Source: Lichtheimia corymbifera B2541 (lineage: Eukaryota > Mucoromycota > Mucoromycetes > Mucorales > Lichtheimiaceae). Taken from it: 52,233 nt of DNA. The notes under the pieces are model-generated. The model saw only the letters and a list, made by a program, of their open reading frames with translations. It did no database searches and was not told the DNA's origin. A program made the position numbers and the translations under genes. Each line of letters opens with the position of its first letter. The stretch's first letter is position 1. This document shows, piece by piece, positions 34,691-46,912 of this stretch. The stretch is taken from positions 1 to 52,233 of the forward strand of contig JNEU01000605.1 in NCBI GenBank assembly GCA_000697475.1, given 5' to 3'.

Positions 34691-36112
34691 CAATTTACAG
34701 TGTGCATGAATATGCCTGACAACTCAACCAACCTAAATTTCCAGCTCTTCCACTTCCACTTTATTTCCTCTTGCTCCCATTCTCAACTGTTGCCCCATTC
34801 AACTACAACTATAACCTGCAAACGATTGTCCTGCTTCAACCCATCATGTCAATTCTGCATCTGTCTTGATCCGATTGTCTTTGACTGAATGGCAAGTCCA
34901 TGGCGTGTGCCTAGCCTTCTTATCACTCTGCTCCTCCAACAGGTGTCTTTCTTGACACAACGCACGTCCTGCACACCTCTCTACCACAATCAAATGTAAC
35001 AGCAGTCGCCATTGGATCACTCCATTGTACTCAAACAGGGTTCACAGCTTCACTCTTACTACAACACACGCTCTTGCACACTTCTCTTCTGCTATGAACG
35101 AGTCTTTTACTCTATTGTCTCGCGTTACTTGCAGCAACTTGCTTTTGAACAGCTATCAAAGTATCCCGCGATACAACAACTTCCACCTGCATGAGCCGCG
35201 TTGAAGATGACCAAGAACAGCCGGATGGAGAAGGAAACGATCACATGACTCTTTCAACCAACATTTGGATTTGCGATGGCTATGGATGGATGGATGGATG
35301 CAGTCAAGCGCAGTGATGGGAAAGAGATCCTGGAGTGTTGCCTTGGTTACTTGTCGCATTCTCAGCAAGAACAATGGATCGTATTACGTGGATACGGCGG
35401 AGGACAAGGATGGATTGGATGGAATTGACGAAGGGTGTTTACAGCCATGAATGATATTGGAATACTCAAATCACATCACGGAGCAACAATTATCGATCAT
35501 GGATGAAGGATTCTATGGAGGCAGTAACCAAGAAAGCAATGACACAACTATTTCTGTTCCCTTCTTATGTGATGCTCCCATATCTTATTCAATTAGCAAT
35601 GCTGTTCCTTGATCCTATTTACTTGATAAACATTCACACTACCATGTGCTATTCTTCGACTCTCCCATTGAAAATTTGATTCAACATAATATTAGACGGG
35701 TGTCGTGCTATCAGTTTATATGTGTGAGGCGTGGATTACTTGGATTGAAAGGGGAATAGTTACATGAAGGACGGAAAGAGAGATTAAGTCATTTACATCG
35801 TTGGATGGATCAAGATGTTTTTGTTCTTTTGTGATATTATACATTCGTTTAAGCTTCCTAGTTGACATACCCTGCATGCACATGAACACACATTTATCCT
35901 TAACATGTCATTTCATTATTGCACACCGCGTATTTGTGCCCGCCTTTTAGTTGTATACTTACCCCCTTTTGTATTGTACTTGTCTGTAGAGAAACACAGC
36001 AAAGGTAAACGACGCGCAATACCATCATGCACTCTCCACCAATAGGCTTCAACACTTGCTCTCTGGATCAGTTACACAAACATGTCCTTCTGCACCTTTG
36101 ACTCTAATACGA
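34691..36112. other. Gene-poor interval
   Basis: No gene supported. It contains a TGGATGGATGGATGG stretch near 35285 and scattered short frames. Downstream it leads into a solitary terminal piece of the foldback element. Confidence 0.45.
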
Positions 36113-36200
36113 GTGATGCAATTGACAATGAACAAAGACCTCTTTTCGTATAGCATCACGCTTTTTAAAGCATAGTAAAACATAAAGACATCCTTACCTA
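36113..36200 (+). repeat. Solitary end fragment of the foldback element
   Basis: TTGACAATGAACAAAGACC, then a TATAGCATCACGC block and TAAAACATAAAGA, match the outer end of the palindromic units at 45.5-48.5 kb, including the few bases before it (GAGTGATGCAATTGACAATG versus GAGTGAGGCGATTGACAATG at 45531). Only the left terminus is present here. Confidence 0.75.
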
Positions 36201-36615
36201 AAGAATTATAATCAAAGCAAGCTGGCATATATTCCAGTCCTCGCTCATTATCAAATTGGAAAGTGGTTGCGAAAAAAGTGAAGCGGGAGGAATCCGTTGT
36301 TACATACGGAGTGTGGATTTGCATGCTGGATGGTCATTGTCTGTGCATCATATATACACGTGCTATTTTACAGCCTTTTCGTTTGTGATGAAAATGGTTG
36401 CTTTTTAACAACGCATAAAAGAGTGAACAAGGAAGATGCCTTAGTACATGCCAGTAACCGGAGAAAGCATAGGGCAACAGGCTTCTGCAACAACAATAAG
36501 ACTCAACGACAATTAAAGATAATGCATTGAAAAGAACCTTTATCCATTATTAGGAATGGGTCTATGTGTATTTACTTGGGGAGAGGAAATATGTATGTAA
36601 GATATATATATATAA
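36201..36615. other. Intergenic, no gene seen
   Basis: 3' flank of the BioF-like gene. Confidence 0.45.
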
Positions 36616-38094
36616 TTACAATTTGGCGGATTCGAGTGATGATGAGGAGGGAGGATGGATACCACCGGTGGGTACTTTGACATTGAAAAAAGTATGGACA
36701 GCAGCCACGAGTGCATCTACTTGCTCAAATGTATTGTGACCATGGAGACAAATGCGTACACGTTCTTGACCCTTTGGGACAGTTGGGGAGCAAATTGGTT
36801 TGACAATGAAACCTTGATTGTTCAAGTACTTGGCAAGCGATCGTACGGGTGCATTACCTAAATGAAAAATCTCCGTGCATGAGATAAAACGACAAAAGAT
36901 CTCCCGCATCTTCCCGCCCATACCATTAAGGACTATGCCTTGAATAGGACTATCTGAAGGAAGTAAGGTACCCATTGGCAAATAAATGGTTTCTCGGAAT
37001 CGCCGGGTGAGAAGATGTACATGTTCTTGGATCTAGTAATCATAGGTTGATATCTATAAGGCATTCGCCCCATCAATATACTTACTGGAATGGTTTCTCC
37101 ACTAGCCAGCATGTCGTAAGCGCACTTGATACTTGCCAAACTTGAGAATGACATGAAAGTGGAATATATAAGAGGACGTGCATAATTGATCAGGTATTCG
37201 CGTAGGATGTTGGAGCCGAGAATGACCGCTATAAAAAGATATGAGTATGCTTCTTCAAATGTATATGTTTCCTTAGTGATGTTACCTCCGTTGCTTGCCA
37301 ACGCCTTGCCGAATGTGTGTAATCGAGCAAATATCTCATCCTCTAGTCCAAAATGTGCAACCACACCACGTCCATTATTGCCGTATACACCTGTGCTATG
37401 TGCCTGGGAATAACGGGTGGTCATTAATAAATGGGTGATAGATGGGGTATGGGGGTTTACCATTTACCTCGTCCACGACAATGTGTCCATTTTCTCTGTT
37501 TGGCCAATATTTTTTAAGAGTGGCAACGATTTGTGGAAGAGGAGCGACATCGCCATCCATAGAATAGACCGTTTCGAGTGCGACAAAGACATTGTTGGTT
37601 GTTTCACCAAGGTCCATAAGAATCCGATTCAAGTCATTGACATCGGAATGTTTAAACGGGATACACCGGGCAGCACGTGACATTCGCATTCCTTCGTGAA
37701 CACTTGCATGGATCAACTCATCGTATATGATAATGTCTCCTTTTTGTGGCACTGTTGCAAAGAATCCAGCATTGGCGTCGAAACCCGAGTTGAATAGCAA
37801 GGCTGTTTCTGCACCATGAAAAGTAGCAATTTTGGTCTCCAGATCGATAGCGTATTGTGAGTTGCCATCCAATAAACGCGAGCCTGTAGATCCCAAGACA
37901 CGATCCAGTTGCTGTAATTCATTCAAATATCTCTCTCGAAGTATCGAGTTTTGTGTCAAGCCCAAAAAGTCGTTGGAGCTAAAGTCAATAGCAGTGGGTG
38001 GGTTGACTACAAGCCGTCGTAACTTTGCGATCTCCTCACGTCGAGTCAAAGTAGCCTTCAGTTGATCGTGTAGTTGGTGGTGTTGCTGTGACAT
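36616..38094 (-). CDS. 8-amino-7-oxononanoate synthase-like PLP enzyme (BioF family), PTS1 ending
   Basis: Exons 38094-37468, 37403-37286, 37228-37086, 37032-36924 and 36857-36616; 412 residues. Alpha-oxoamine synthase features: DFSSNDFLGL, GSTGSRLLDGN, DELIHASVHEGMRMS, VALETVYSMDGDVAPL, HIVVDEAHSTGVYG, and TFGKALASNGG with the PLP lysine K242. The fold-type I enzyme condenses pimeloyl thioester with alanine in biotin synthesis if it is a true BioF; the family also contains serine palmitoyltransferase-like and glycine C-acetyltransferase members, but the DFSSNDFLGL form favours BioF. The C-terminus ends ESAKL, a PTS1-type peroxisomal signal, as reported for fungal BioF proteins. Start MSQQHHQ chosen; an upstream in-frame extension lies in the promoter. 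Confidence 0.88.
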
Positions 38095-38333
38095 TGCGGA
38101 AGAGAGTAGACTTGGGAGTGGGAAAGAAGAAGAGAAAGGAACGTGAAGGGTGGGTTTCAACAAGAGAAAGAGACGAGCTGGTTTCGTGTTTGGTAAGCCG
38201 CTTTTCTCGTTGTTCCCCACACATAGCAACAATACACCTCACCCCAACAACCGTTGTCATTCCCCCAATTCGTTTATGTCAATGCGAGCATTCACTTGCT
38301 GAAACTCTCACGTAGACCATTCCATTCATAACA
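38095..38333. promoter_or_regulatory. Compact divergent promoter
   Basis: Only 239 bp separate the BioF-like start (minus) and the MBOAT-like start (plus). Both promoters and leaders must share this stretch. Confidence 0.6.
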
Positions 38334-39491
38334 ATGCCAGTCAACCTTGTTTTACCACCTCCTTTTATTATACCCACGGTTCCTTTGGTTGGCTTGCACT
38401 GTGCACAGCTGGGACTCGATTATGTGTTGCTACGAAAAGCACGACGCGGCATGATACCGATACGAGTGATGATTGGAGGTGCCCATATCATTCTTCCTTT
38501 GGTGGTTGCTACACGACATGATGGGGGCAATCTATTCTTGGCAGCTCTACCATGGTTCTATGCAGCTTACAGTGCCACTTTACCGCTGGAGAAATTAAGT
38601 CTACGCGAGTGGATGGAATCCTTCAATGCTATCGTCCTGGATGTACCGGATAAAGTGCGGGCTCAACTTGCTGAGGAACCTGATCGGATCAAGCACGTGG
38701 ATGCACGTGGTACACGTCAAAAAGGTGTCATGCGAATTGCTCGTGGTGTTATCAAGCTTGGACTCATGCATTACTGCATTGATCAATTACTACCAAATGA
38801 CCCAGCATTCATGTTGACGCTTCCATGGTTCCATCTATCCAGTCTCGGTTATACTTTATTGTATGGATGCAAGGCTTACACATTCCTTGGGGTGGCAGAT
38901 GTCGGAATGGGAATCCAACAGCTTATCTTGGGTTTGCCCCCAAATCGATTTATTCGATGCTCCCATGCTAGCAACAAGGTATGCATCCATCACCTATTCA
39001 TATCAACCTACTTATATCATTAATGAACTAACTCCACTTTGACGGAACAAAGCCCAAAGGACTTTTGGAGGTAAGCACAATATACAATAAAAAAAAGTCA
39101 TGGAAGAAATAATGCGAACTCAACGTTTAGCCGGCGCTGGAGCCGACCGGTGCGTAACCTTTTCCATCGCATCTTTTATCAAAGCGAATCGTTATCTACA
39201 ACCGGTCGGCGGGGATTTATGGCCTTTCTTACCAGTGGGATAATGCATGAGCTTTTGGTCATGTGCCTTTGTCGACGACTGACGCTTGAGAATATGGCGT
39301 TCTTTACATTGCACGGGTTGGCAGTAATGGCACAGGTTTCCTTATCGAAGCGATTACCAGAACCTATCATCAAATCAACAGCCCTGCCTGTAGTACGTTT
39401 TGGATGTATCATTGGAAACCTTGGCTTTTTTGCTATCACAGGTCGTCTCTTTCTTGCTCCTTATCTCCGCCATTATGCATCCTCTTACTAA
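38334..39491 (+). pseudogene. MBOAT / wax synthase-like acyltransferase with apparent 1-base frameshift
   Basis: Exons 38334-38978, 39053-39070 (an 18-nt microexon) and 39131-39491. The polytopic protein matches the fungal wax-synthase/MBOAT_2 type (PF13813): multiple hydrophobic helices, F-D-A-P-x4-S-P-K-D-F-W-x-R-R-W, and SGIMHELLV with the conserved His. The FDAPMLATSPKDFW stretch is read only if the frame changes by one base near 38951-38954 (TTTATTCG); the summed exon length is one base too long for a whole number of codons, which agrees. As written, the spliced message would stop soon after exon 3 begins. Either a recent inactivating insertion or a sequencing/assembly error. If intact the product would be about 340 residues, in the ER, making acyl esters. 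Confidence 0.75.
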
Positions 39492-39630
39492 TATATAGTC
39501 GTTACATCTACACCCACCATATAAATCATAATAAACATCACTATGACAACCAAAGATGCAGTGATCACGAGCCATTACACACTTTCTTTATATGGAATTT
39601 ATTAATGTTGGAATTCTACCAATCTACGGA

Positions 39631-40626
39631 CTACAGTTCTTCGTGGATACGGGAAGCTACCAACTTTTCCTTGCCATGCTCATACACCGCATGAATCTGA
39701 TCTCCTTGAATTTCCAATGCTCCAGCATGACCACCATAGACGTGTGATATGCCAATATCAATCAGAATAGCCTTGCCTCCACATCGAGCACGAATACGCC
39801 CATCACGTTGTACTGTGTGACCCATCACCATTCGATCCGCCTAATGTATACCCTTTATCAATGAATAATCCAACTCACATTTTGCATTCCTTTACCTCCA
39901 ACATTGTGAGTGCCTTATCCAATACAGCGCATATGCGTTCATCGCCCACAGCAAATCCTCGATACCATGTTGGACCGTCGCCACCAAATAATCCATACGT
40001 GTCATCCCTTTCATTGATATATGTCTCGAGTGAATCCTTTGCACGGCGGTTAATGCCATCAATGCCATCATGTGAGTATTTCGGGAGGATGCCGCCATGA
40101 CAAAAGACAGAAGATCCAACTTTGGCTGTAAGGTTCCATTTCATGAGATCACTTCCAATCCAGCCTTCTTTGGAGAATGCCTTGATGCGTGCTTCTTTTC
40201 CACCAAACGATGCAATGTCATCGGGATGTACATATCGCCAGTCGCCCACCATGTTCATGATTTCATGATTGCCCAAAACAGATACAACTTGACCACCTTG
40301 TTCTTGTGCCTCGTCTCGTAACCGTTGTAGCAACTCGTATAATGCTATTGTATCTACTCCACGATCTACCACATCGCCCTGAGCTCCTTGTAAGTCTATG
40401 GTTCAAACAAGGTATGTATGGTGTAGCTATTTACCGTTTGCACAAAGATGGTGTCGCCACCAGACCATCGATTGTCTTGGTCAATCAAGCCTGCGAACCT
40501 CATGATGGTCAACGTGTTGTTTAGATCGCCATGAAGGTCACCCATGGCCACAATTCTGGGCTCGGTAACAGCATGGACTACCAGCGAAAAGACAAGTACT
40601 GATAAGGACGCCAACCACTGGAGCAT
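39631..40626 (-). CDS. Calcineurin-like metallophosphoesterase, Shewanella-like phosphatase type
   Basis: Exons 40626-40435, 40378-39896 and 39840-39631; 294 residues. A signal peptide (ASLSVLVFSLVVHAV) precedes the metal motifs GDLHGDL (D30, H32), GDVVDRG (D66), GNHE (N101, H102), FCHGG and MGHTVQ, with all metal ligands present. GNHEIMNMVGDWRYV is typical of Shewanella-like PPP phosphatases, found in bacteria, plants, algae and fungi. It likely dephosphorylates proteins in the secretory route or outside the cell; targets unknown. Intron 1 uses the acceptor ctcag at 40379-40380 rather than an earlier AG, because only this keeps GDVVDRG. The left edge of the 3.6-kb segmental duplication is about 30 bp upstream of the start codon. 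Confidence 0.9.
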
Positions 40627-40653
40627 AATGGGCGAGGAAAGAGAGGAAGAAGA

Positions 40654-43600
40654 AATTACGCTGTGTTTCAAAGCGCGTTCAGCATTAATCAGGCACACAA
40701 TCCGCGAGTCGTGGTTGCTATGGCAATGGTGCTCTATTCCGTTACATGTCATACCAGCATCCAAGGCCCATCAAATGTTTCTTTGGGGGTATCATTTTCC
40801 ATGCACCACTTGTAGCAATCCCCTAAGCACATCTACATACTATACAAAAGAATAAAATTCTGTATCTACAACAAAGAAAAGCTGACTTGGATGTATTCAT
40901 TGAGAATATACATATTACTTATTACTTAATAGATTGATCGGAGGGAAGGGGTTTGATGGCTACATACATAGATCATAAAACTTGGTTGATGAAGGGGTTC
41001 TAATCATGATGATTGTTCTTGTCTGGTAAAGAAGGATTGCCATGGGAGTCCACAGCTTCATCGACTACACCTTCTGCTGCAATGTTCTTCTCGGGAGCAG
41101 AATGACTGGAATGAGAACCCACAGCTTCATCGACAACATCTTGCGTAATATTCCTCGCAGAACCAAAAGTGTTGTTATCAAAGTCCACGGCTTCTTTGTC
41201 GGCTAAATCTTCTTCTGTCAGGTTGCTTTCGGTGATACGGTTTGCCACAAGGAATATGCCAGGGAACGATATAATCAATATAATCCAGCTAATCAAGCAT
41301 TGCCAGTGAAGCAATATGTCACTACGAAGAACACCGTATGACACGGCTACACCTGCCAATTGAGCACCTTTGTAGAAACCCGCATATCTGGAAAGAACTT
41401 TAGGGTCATTTGACATGGCACCCATTAGCCAATACATGAAGGACTGGTACATGCCACCGGTAAGACCATAAAAGAGACAGAGAACAAGCGGGCCACCATA
41501 TCCTGGATCATCCCATCGGATTGGACGTGTATAATAGCTTTCAGGTGAAAGTAAACCAGAGCTGTCAAAGACGAATTTCAATTGGAAAGCTATACCACCT
41601 CCCCAAACGGCCATTATCATGATGCACAAGATAGTGCAGGCTGAAAGTGCACGGATACGACGAGTGTGTTTTTGGTAGTCCAAAAACAATCCGATGGCAA
41701 CGGAACCGAGAATTTGGAAAATGCACACCATGGTTGCATTGAGATGGTACGTAGGTGGGTTCAAATATTCAAAAGAAGAAGCCATCATGCGACCTTGATA
41801 CATTGTCCCAAAATCAGAAGCAAAAAAAGCGGGAATCTGCAATAATGTTTTGGGTAAATGTGAGAAAGCGTCAGCAAATAGTCGAGTAAAAGCCGTCAAC
41901 ACAGTACTTACGAGTGCAATTATACGCCAATCCTTCCAGACATGAAGCACTCCCATCAGCTCATTTTTCCAGTTACCAGCCTTTTGAGCGACAACCTTGG
42001 TATTATCTGAGCGAATAATACGAGAGGGGCTAGCAACCATGAAGGGAGTGACAACAAGACCAACGAACATGATAACAATGAATGCAGCGTATACGCCATT
42101 TTGAGAGAACACTGGAAATGGGTCATCCAATGTACGGCCGAGTATAGTGATTGAGCCAATAATAGTACCAATGTTATAGATAGCCCAAAAGATAGCAATG
42201 GATTTGCCCTTGTTCTTTTCCTCAGGATAGGACATCATGACGGCACCTTGGGCTGACCATAGCAATCCAGCACAACAGCCAAAGATAGCACTAGCAGCAA
42301 TAAGGTATCCCGAAACACCCGTTGTGCCATAGACCCATTGAGACGAAGCGTACACCAAATAGCCAAGAACTCCAACCTTTATATACAAGAATAATGAGTG
42401 AATTGTTGTTGGAACATAATCGAACGATAGATGTATCATACCGTGAGAGTCCAACGCACACTAAGCTTGTTGGTGACGGCTCCTGCGATGAAACCAACGA
42501 GAGCAAAACATGGGTAAAGAAGACCGTAGGATATGTCCCAAACGTTAGAATCTGGTCCATAATAAGTGGCAACCCTGTTGAGAGCGTTGCTCATTCCTGG
42601 ACCCAAGAGGAAGACCAAACCCAAAAGGCAGACTTGTGCGCGAGGTGACAACAAGTATTTGTCATAGAATGATTCCCCATCGCTATTGGCTGTGTCCTCG
42701 TTATGCACCCACGTATGACCAAAAGCGATCACCCAGTAGAGACCAATGATTCCAAAGATACGGGACATTACAAAGTCTACAACTTGAGATGCCATAGCAT
42801 TTGAACCATCAATACCGTTCATCTTGATAGCTTGACTAATTGTGCATCCAATGGTAACGAGGAGGACCAAGATAACCAACACGGCAAATGATCCAATGAA
42901 ATGATGACTGACGTTCCAACTCTTCATTTGTTGGTAGATATAAAGAGGTAGAAAACCCCATAGACCATAGGTGACAACCTCGGAAGTATGGATTGCATCT
43001 AATAGCGTGCCTTGTGTGAGAGTAGCTGATCCCATGCTACCAACATAAGCAGCATCACATATGGCCAGGATAAATGCCCATATATAGCCTGCCAAAGTTC
43101 CAGGCAAATCACGCTTGAGGATGTCCCACGTGGAAGTTCCTTCAGTTTTGGGCTGCACCATGCGAAAGATATCCAATACGAGAACCCAGGCAAGGATTGG
43201 GAAGAGTGGACCAAAAAAGTAGGCAGCCAATAATCGAGGCATCACATTCGTGTATGGCCCTGCTGGTGAGCTGAGGCTGTTGTTAAGTGCAGCTTGGATC
43301 AGATAGCAGAGAGCAGCTATGCACACTAGCATATAGGGATGTCTGGTATCGTAGCGATTGGCTTGAATGAGGCCACCAACCAGTGCTACAACACTCAAAG
43401 CAATCATGGCTTGCGATGATTTGATAACCAAATCAATTGTATCAGTGGTTATACCAAAGAGACCACCTAAGCTGCTCATGGACGACAGTGACAAGATAAA
43501 AGAAACAAGGGTCAAGAGAACCACGATGCAGAAAACGAGTCAATATAAAGAGAATGAGAATCACGGATCAAGCATGTAAGGCATGTGGCACAACTTTTCA

Positions 43601-44300
43601 TTTTCTGGACATCTGTTGCTGAGTCCACTTGTATGCGCGCAACGTAACACATGCAGGACGTAACTACTGTATGAGAGGAGGATTTTCTTGCTGTTCAATC
43701 GAACGCCTTTGTTTGACTCAACATGAACGATGTTTTCTTCAGGTAGGCTAAGCCATGATCCCAATATCCATTTTATGTATCATATGTCAAAGTACCAAAT
43801 GGGTTCACCATTCATGGCGACCAAGTGACAGGTGTACATAATATACCAAGATGGTAATAGGTTGGCAACTGCGCCATAACCATACCCATTCATGATGAAC
43901 GCCACAGAGAAAAGAGCAGCTTGACACATTTGCAATTATGCCACCGTCAAAGCAGCAATGGAAAAGTCGAAAGCCGAAGGGCTCTCAATGATGACCGACA
44001 ACAACCGATACCTAAGCGCTCACCTTTTGGACAAGTAACTAGCTTTTCAACCTTCAATGGCATCAGCAGTCAAACGCGTTCGTTTGTGAAGCAGCGGCAA
44101 CATTAATCATCACATCAACAGGCATAAGGTTGCAGGTGTCTCTATTTTCTCAACCACTATACCATACGTAGCATAGTATATTCCTTGTGATCCATTTCAC
44201 CCCATTCCCCGGGTATCACATTGCCTCGTACATGGTAATGACATATCTCCCCGATCAACAAAAAAGGCATTCTAGGTTTTATTCCCCCTGAATCGGTATT
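40654..44300. repeat. Segmental duplication, copy A
   Basis: About 3.65 kb that recurs at 48473-52030 in the same orientation. It covers the leader of the phosphatase gene, the first 7-TM/UNC93 gene and about 0.8 kb upstream of it. Shared landmarks include AATTACGCTGTGTTTCAAAG at the left edge (40654 and 48473), TTTTCATTTTCTGGACATCT near 43597 and 51344, and CCCCATTCCCCGGGTAT-type sequence near 44200 and 51940. Confidence 0.9.
41000..43479 (-). CDS. 7-TM module fused to UNC93-like transporter, copy 1
   Basis: Exons 43479-42442, 42376-41912 and 41836-41000; 779 residues. Residues 1 to about 285 contain about seven hydrophobic helices (for example MIALSVVALVGGLI, HFIGSFAVLVILVLLVTIG, FGIIGLYWVIAFGHTW) of a family I do not recognise. 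From SPRAQVCLLGLVFLLGPGMS onward the protein is a fungal UNC93-like (DUF895, major-facilitator fold) protein: NKLSVRWTL, FGCCAGLLWSAQGAVMMSYP, EEKNKGKSIAIFWAIYNIG, YWLMGAMSNDPKVLSRYAGF. The C-terminal tail is acidic and carries two AVGSHSS/AVDSHGN-like repeats. Exon 1 crosses the junction without a break, and copy 2 has the same layout, so the fusion is real. Membrane protein; transport or channel-regulating role inferred from UNC93. Confidence 0.88.
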
Positions 44301-45520
44301 TTCAAAGATGAGACGGTTTGGCCTTTTGCCCAATTTTGGACACTTTTTGTTCATCGTTGGCGTTTGAGACCTTTATAGAAATTGGCTTTTATTCAGCACA
44401 GCATCTCGAACAATGAGTCAACCACCGTATTAATAATACAATGCATCAGATGACCTCACAAGACAGGATTCGAATCAGTGAGAAGGTCTCATTGACTTTA
44501 CATAGGAACGTTGGCCAACGTCATCTCGTATTCACTAAAGTAACCCTTTGATCCAGCATCATTCAAAAGAGGTAGGTTGAGAGGTACAACGAATTGCACC
44601 CATGGAGAGATACATCAATATGGGATAAAGGTCAATGGAACTTCCTGCGGTGGTACTTTTGCGTGGTGGTGATTTATATCCATGGCGTGTCCAAACATGG
44701 TGTCGGATGAAATGTTGGACAGAGGATGACGATTGGCTCAAGTCGTGGAGTTGCCGTCCTCAATTCTAAATCCCCCACTGCTATTACACTGAGGCCACTC
44801 AATTACCCTTCACACTCACCATCCACTCAAACACGAAACACACCAACCACTATCCTCGTGATAGACAATAATAGACACACGTAAATAAAATGAATGGTCC
44901 TCACATATAGCAAAAAGGTGTGTGTCATTTTACACTTTATCATAATAATGATGATCAAGCACCAGCCATTGCCTTACTAACAGGTCCCCAAGCATCAGTC
45001 TTTTTTCACTCAATCCATTCCTAAGCATTCTTTTTTCTAGTATGCTCGATGTTTTCCTCAATAAAAAAAAGTCCTTCACTTTGCATACATGTGCTACCAA
45101 TCACGCTCCTATCGATAATAAGATCGCTCGTGCTAATACTTAAAGATTGTACAATCAAACATGGCATGGTTAGTATTCCAGAAATGGTCAGCGCGTCGAA
45201 AAGCATCTTTTAATGCTAAAGCCTCTCATAATTGACGTCAATGACCATTCTCTGCTGCTGTCAACTAGAATAAAATCATCCTGGGCGATCTTCTTACGAG
45301 ATGTGAATACGTCTCACGCTTCACCCACTTTCAACAGTATACTTTCCGATGCAGTGATCATTTTTGGCTTATTGACCATATCATAGTCAACTTGAAAAAA
45401 AGTGCCATATGGGCTATCATAGCCGGACCTTACTATAAGCACCTAGGGGTAAAAATATACTCATGCACTTTTTACCAATAGAATCGACCTTTCAGCTCCT
45501 GCCATGGGCTTGTGGCACCC
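43480..45520. other. Intergenic between gene copy 1 and palindrome array
   Basis: The first 0.8 kb belongs to the segmental duplication (promoter side of copy 1). The remainder to about 45520 is unique, AT-rich and without a supported gene. Confidence 0.5.
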
Positions 45521-45542
45521 ATCCAATATGAGTGAGGCGATT

Positions 45543-45995
45543 GACAATGAACAAAGACCATTTGTCATATAGCATCACGCTTACAGCATATGTAAAACAT
45601 GAAGATGCCCTGTATCTCTAAACTTTACAATGAAACATGGGGTCTTCAATCGAACAATATTGCTCGCCGGGGTGAAGAGCACCTTGAGTGCAAGTTTCAC
45701 GATCAGGCTCGCCGATACCAGATTTCGCAATGTCGCCACCAGCCAAAGTGGTTGACGTTCGACCTCTTGAATTTTTTTTTTCGACGAGGCGGGTGGTTGA
45801 CATTGCGAAATCTGGGATCGGCCACCACGATCGTGAAACTTCTACACAAGATGCTTTCGGCCCTGACGAGCAACTTTGTTCGATTGAAGACCCCACGCTT
45901 TATTGTAAAGTTTAGAGATACAGACATCTTTATGTTTTTACATATGCTGAAAGCGTGATGCTATATGACAAGTGGTGTTTGTTCATTGTAAAGTA
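45543..45995. repeat. Foldback unit 1
   Basis: Full palindrome; left arm to about 45765, loop with GAATTTTTTTTTTCGAC in forward orientation near 45768, right arm to about 45995. Confidence 0.85.
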
Positions 45996-46061
45996 TCATG
46001 CAAATGAACTGTGTTGCACAAAGAAGTCCGTCTGCATCTTCGGCTCTATCGGGGTCTACCT

Positions 46062-46520
46062 AGTTGACAATGAACAAACACCACTTGTCATATAGCACCA
46101 TGCTTACAGCATATGCAAAACATAAAGGTGCCTGTATCTCTAAACTTTACAATGAAACGTGGGGTCTTCAATCGAGCAAAGTTGCTCGTCGGGGTGAAGC
46201 GCACCTTGGGTGCAAGTTTCACGATCGTCGTGGCCATTCTCAGATTCACCCAATGTCACCACCAGCCAAAGTCGATCGTGGGTTGACCTCTTGAATTTTT
46301 TTTTTCGACAAGGCTGGTGGTGACATTGGGTGAATCTGAGAATGGCCACGACGATCGTGAAACTTGCACCCAAGGTGCGCTTCACCCCGACGAGCAACTT
46401 TGTTCGATTGAAGACCCCACGTTTCATAGTAGAATTTTTAGTTATGGGCATCTTTATGTTTTACATATGCTGTAACCATGATGCTAGATGAAAGGTGACC
46501 TTTGTTCATTGTCAAGTAGG
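46062..46520. repeat. Foldback unit 2
   Basis: Full palindrome, loop forward near 46292. Arms contain GGTGAAGCGCACCTTGGGTG and its inverse and match very closely over more than 130 bp. Confidence 0.88.
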
Positions 46521-46586
46521 TAGACTCTGATAGAGCGGAAGGTTCGCAAGGGCGTGCATGTGTAACACAGCTCATTTGCATGATAC

Positions 46587-46842
46587 TTCACAATGAACAA
46601 ACATCACTTGTTATATAACATCACGCTTTCAGCATATGTAAAACGTAAAAGTGCCTGTGTCTAGGATTGACAAGCTTGATCAGGAAACTTGATTCACAAG
46701 GTGCGCTCAACCACGACGAGCAATATTATTTTATGAAAGAGCCCATGTTTCATTGAAAAGTTTGGAGACAAATGCACTTTCTCGTTTTTACATATGCTGT
46801 AACCATGATGTTAGATAACAAGTGATGTTTGTTCATTGTGAA
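46587..46842. repeat. Foldback unit 3, core deleted
   Basis: Outer left end, then directly the right arm; poly-T loop and inner arm sequence missing. Confidence 0.75.
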
Positions 46843-46912
46843 GTATCATGCAAATGAGCTGTGTTACAAATGCACGCCCCTGCGAACCTTCCGCTCTATC
46901 AGGGTCAAGCTA

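Noticed and set aside
40627..40764. Longer N-terminus for the phosphatase
   Set aside because: It would place the hydrophobic signal peptide in the middle of the protein; ATG at 40626 gives a normal signal peptide.
44440..44500. tRNA-like B-box (GATTCGAATC) near 44468
   Set aside because: No acceptor, D or anticodon stems can be paired around it on either strand.
44559..44770. Trp/Arg-rich reading near 44650 that looks like a C-terminal exon
   Set aside because: No upstream exon, start or homology could be found; kept as intergenic.
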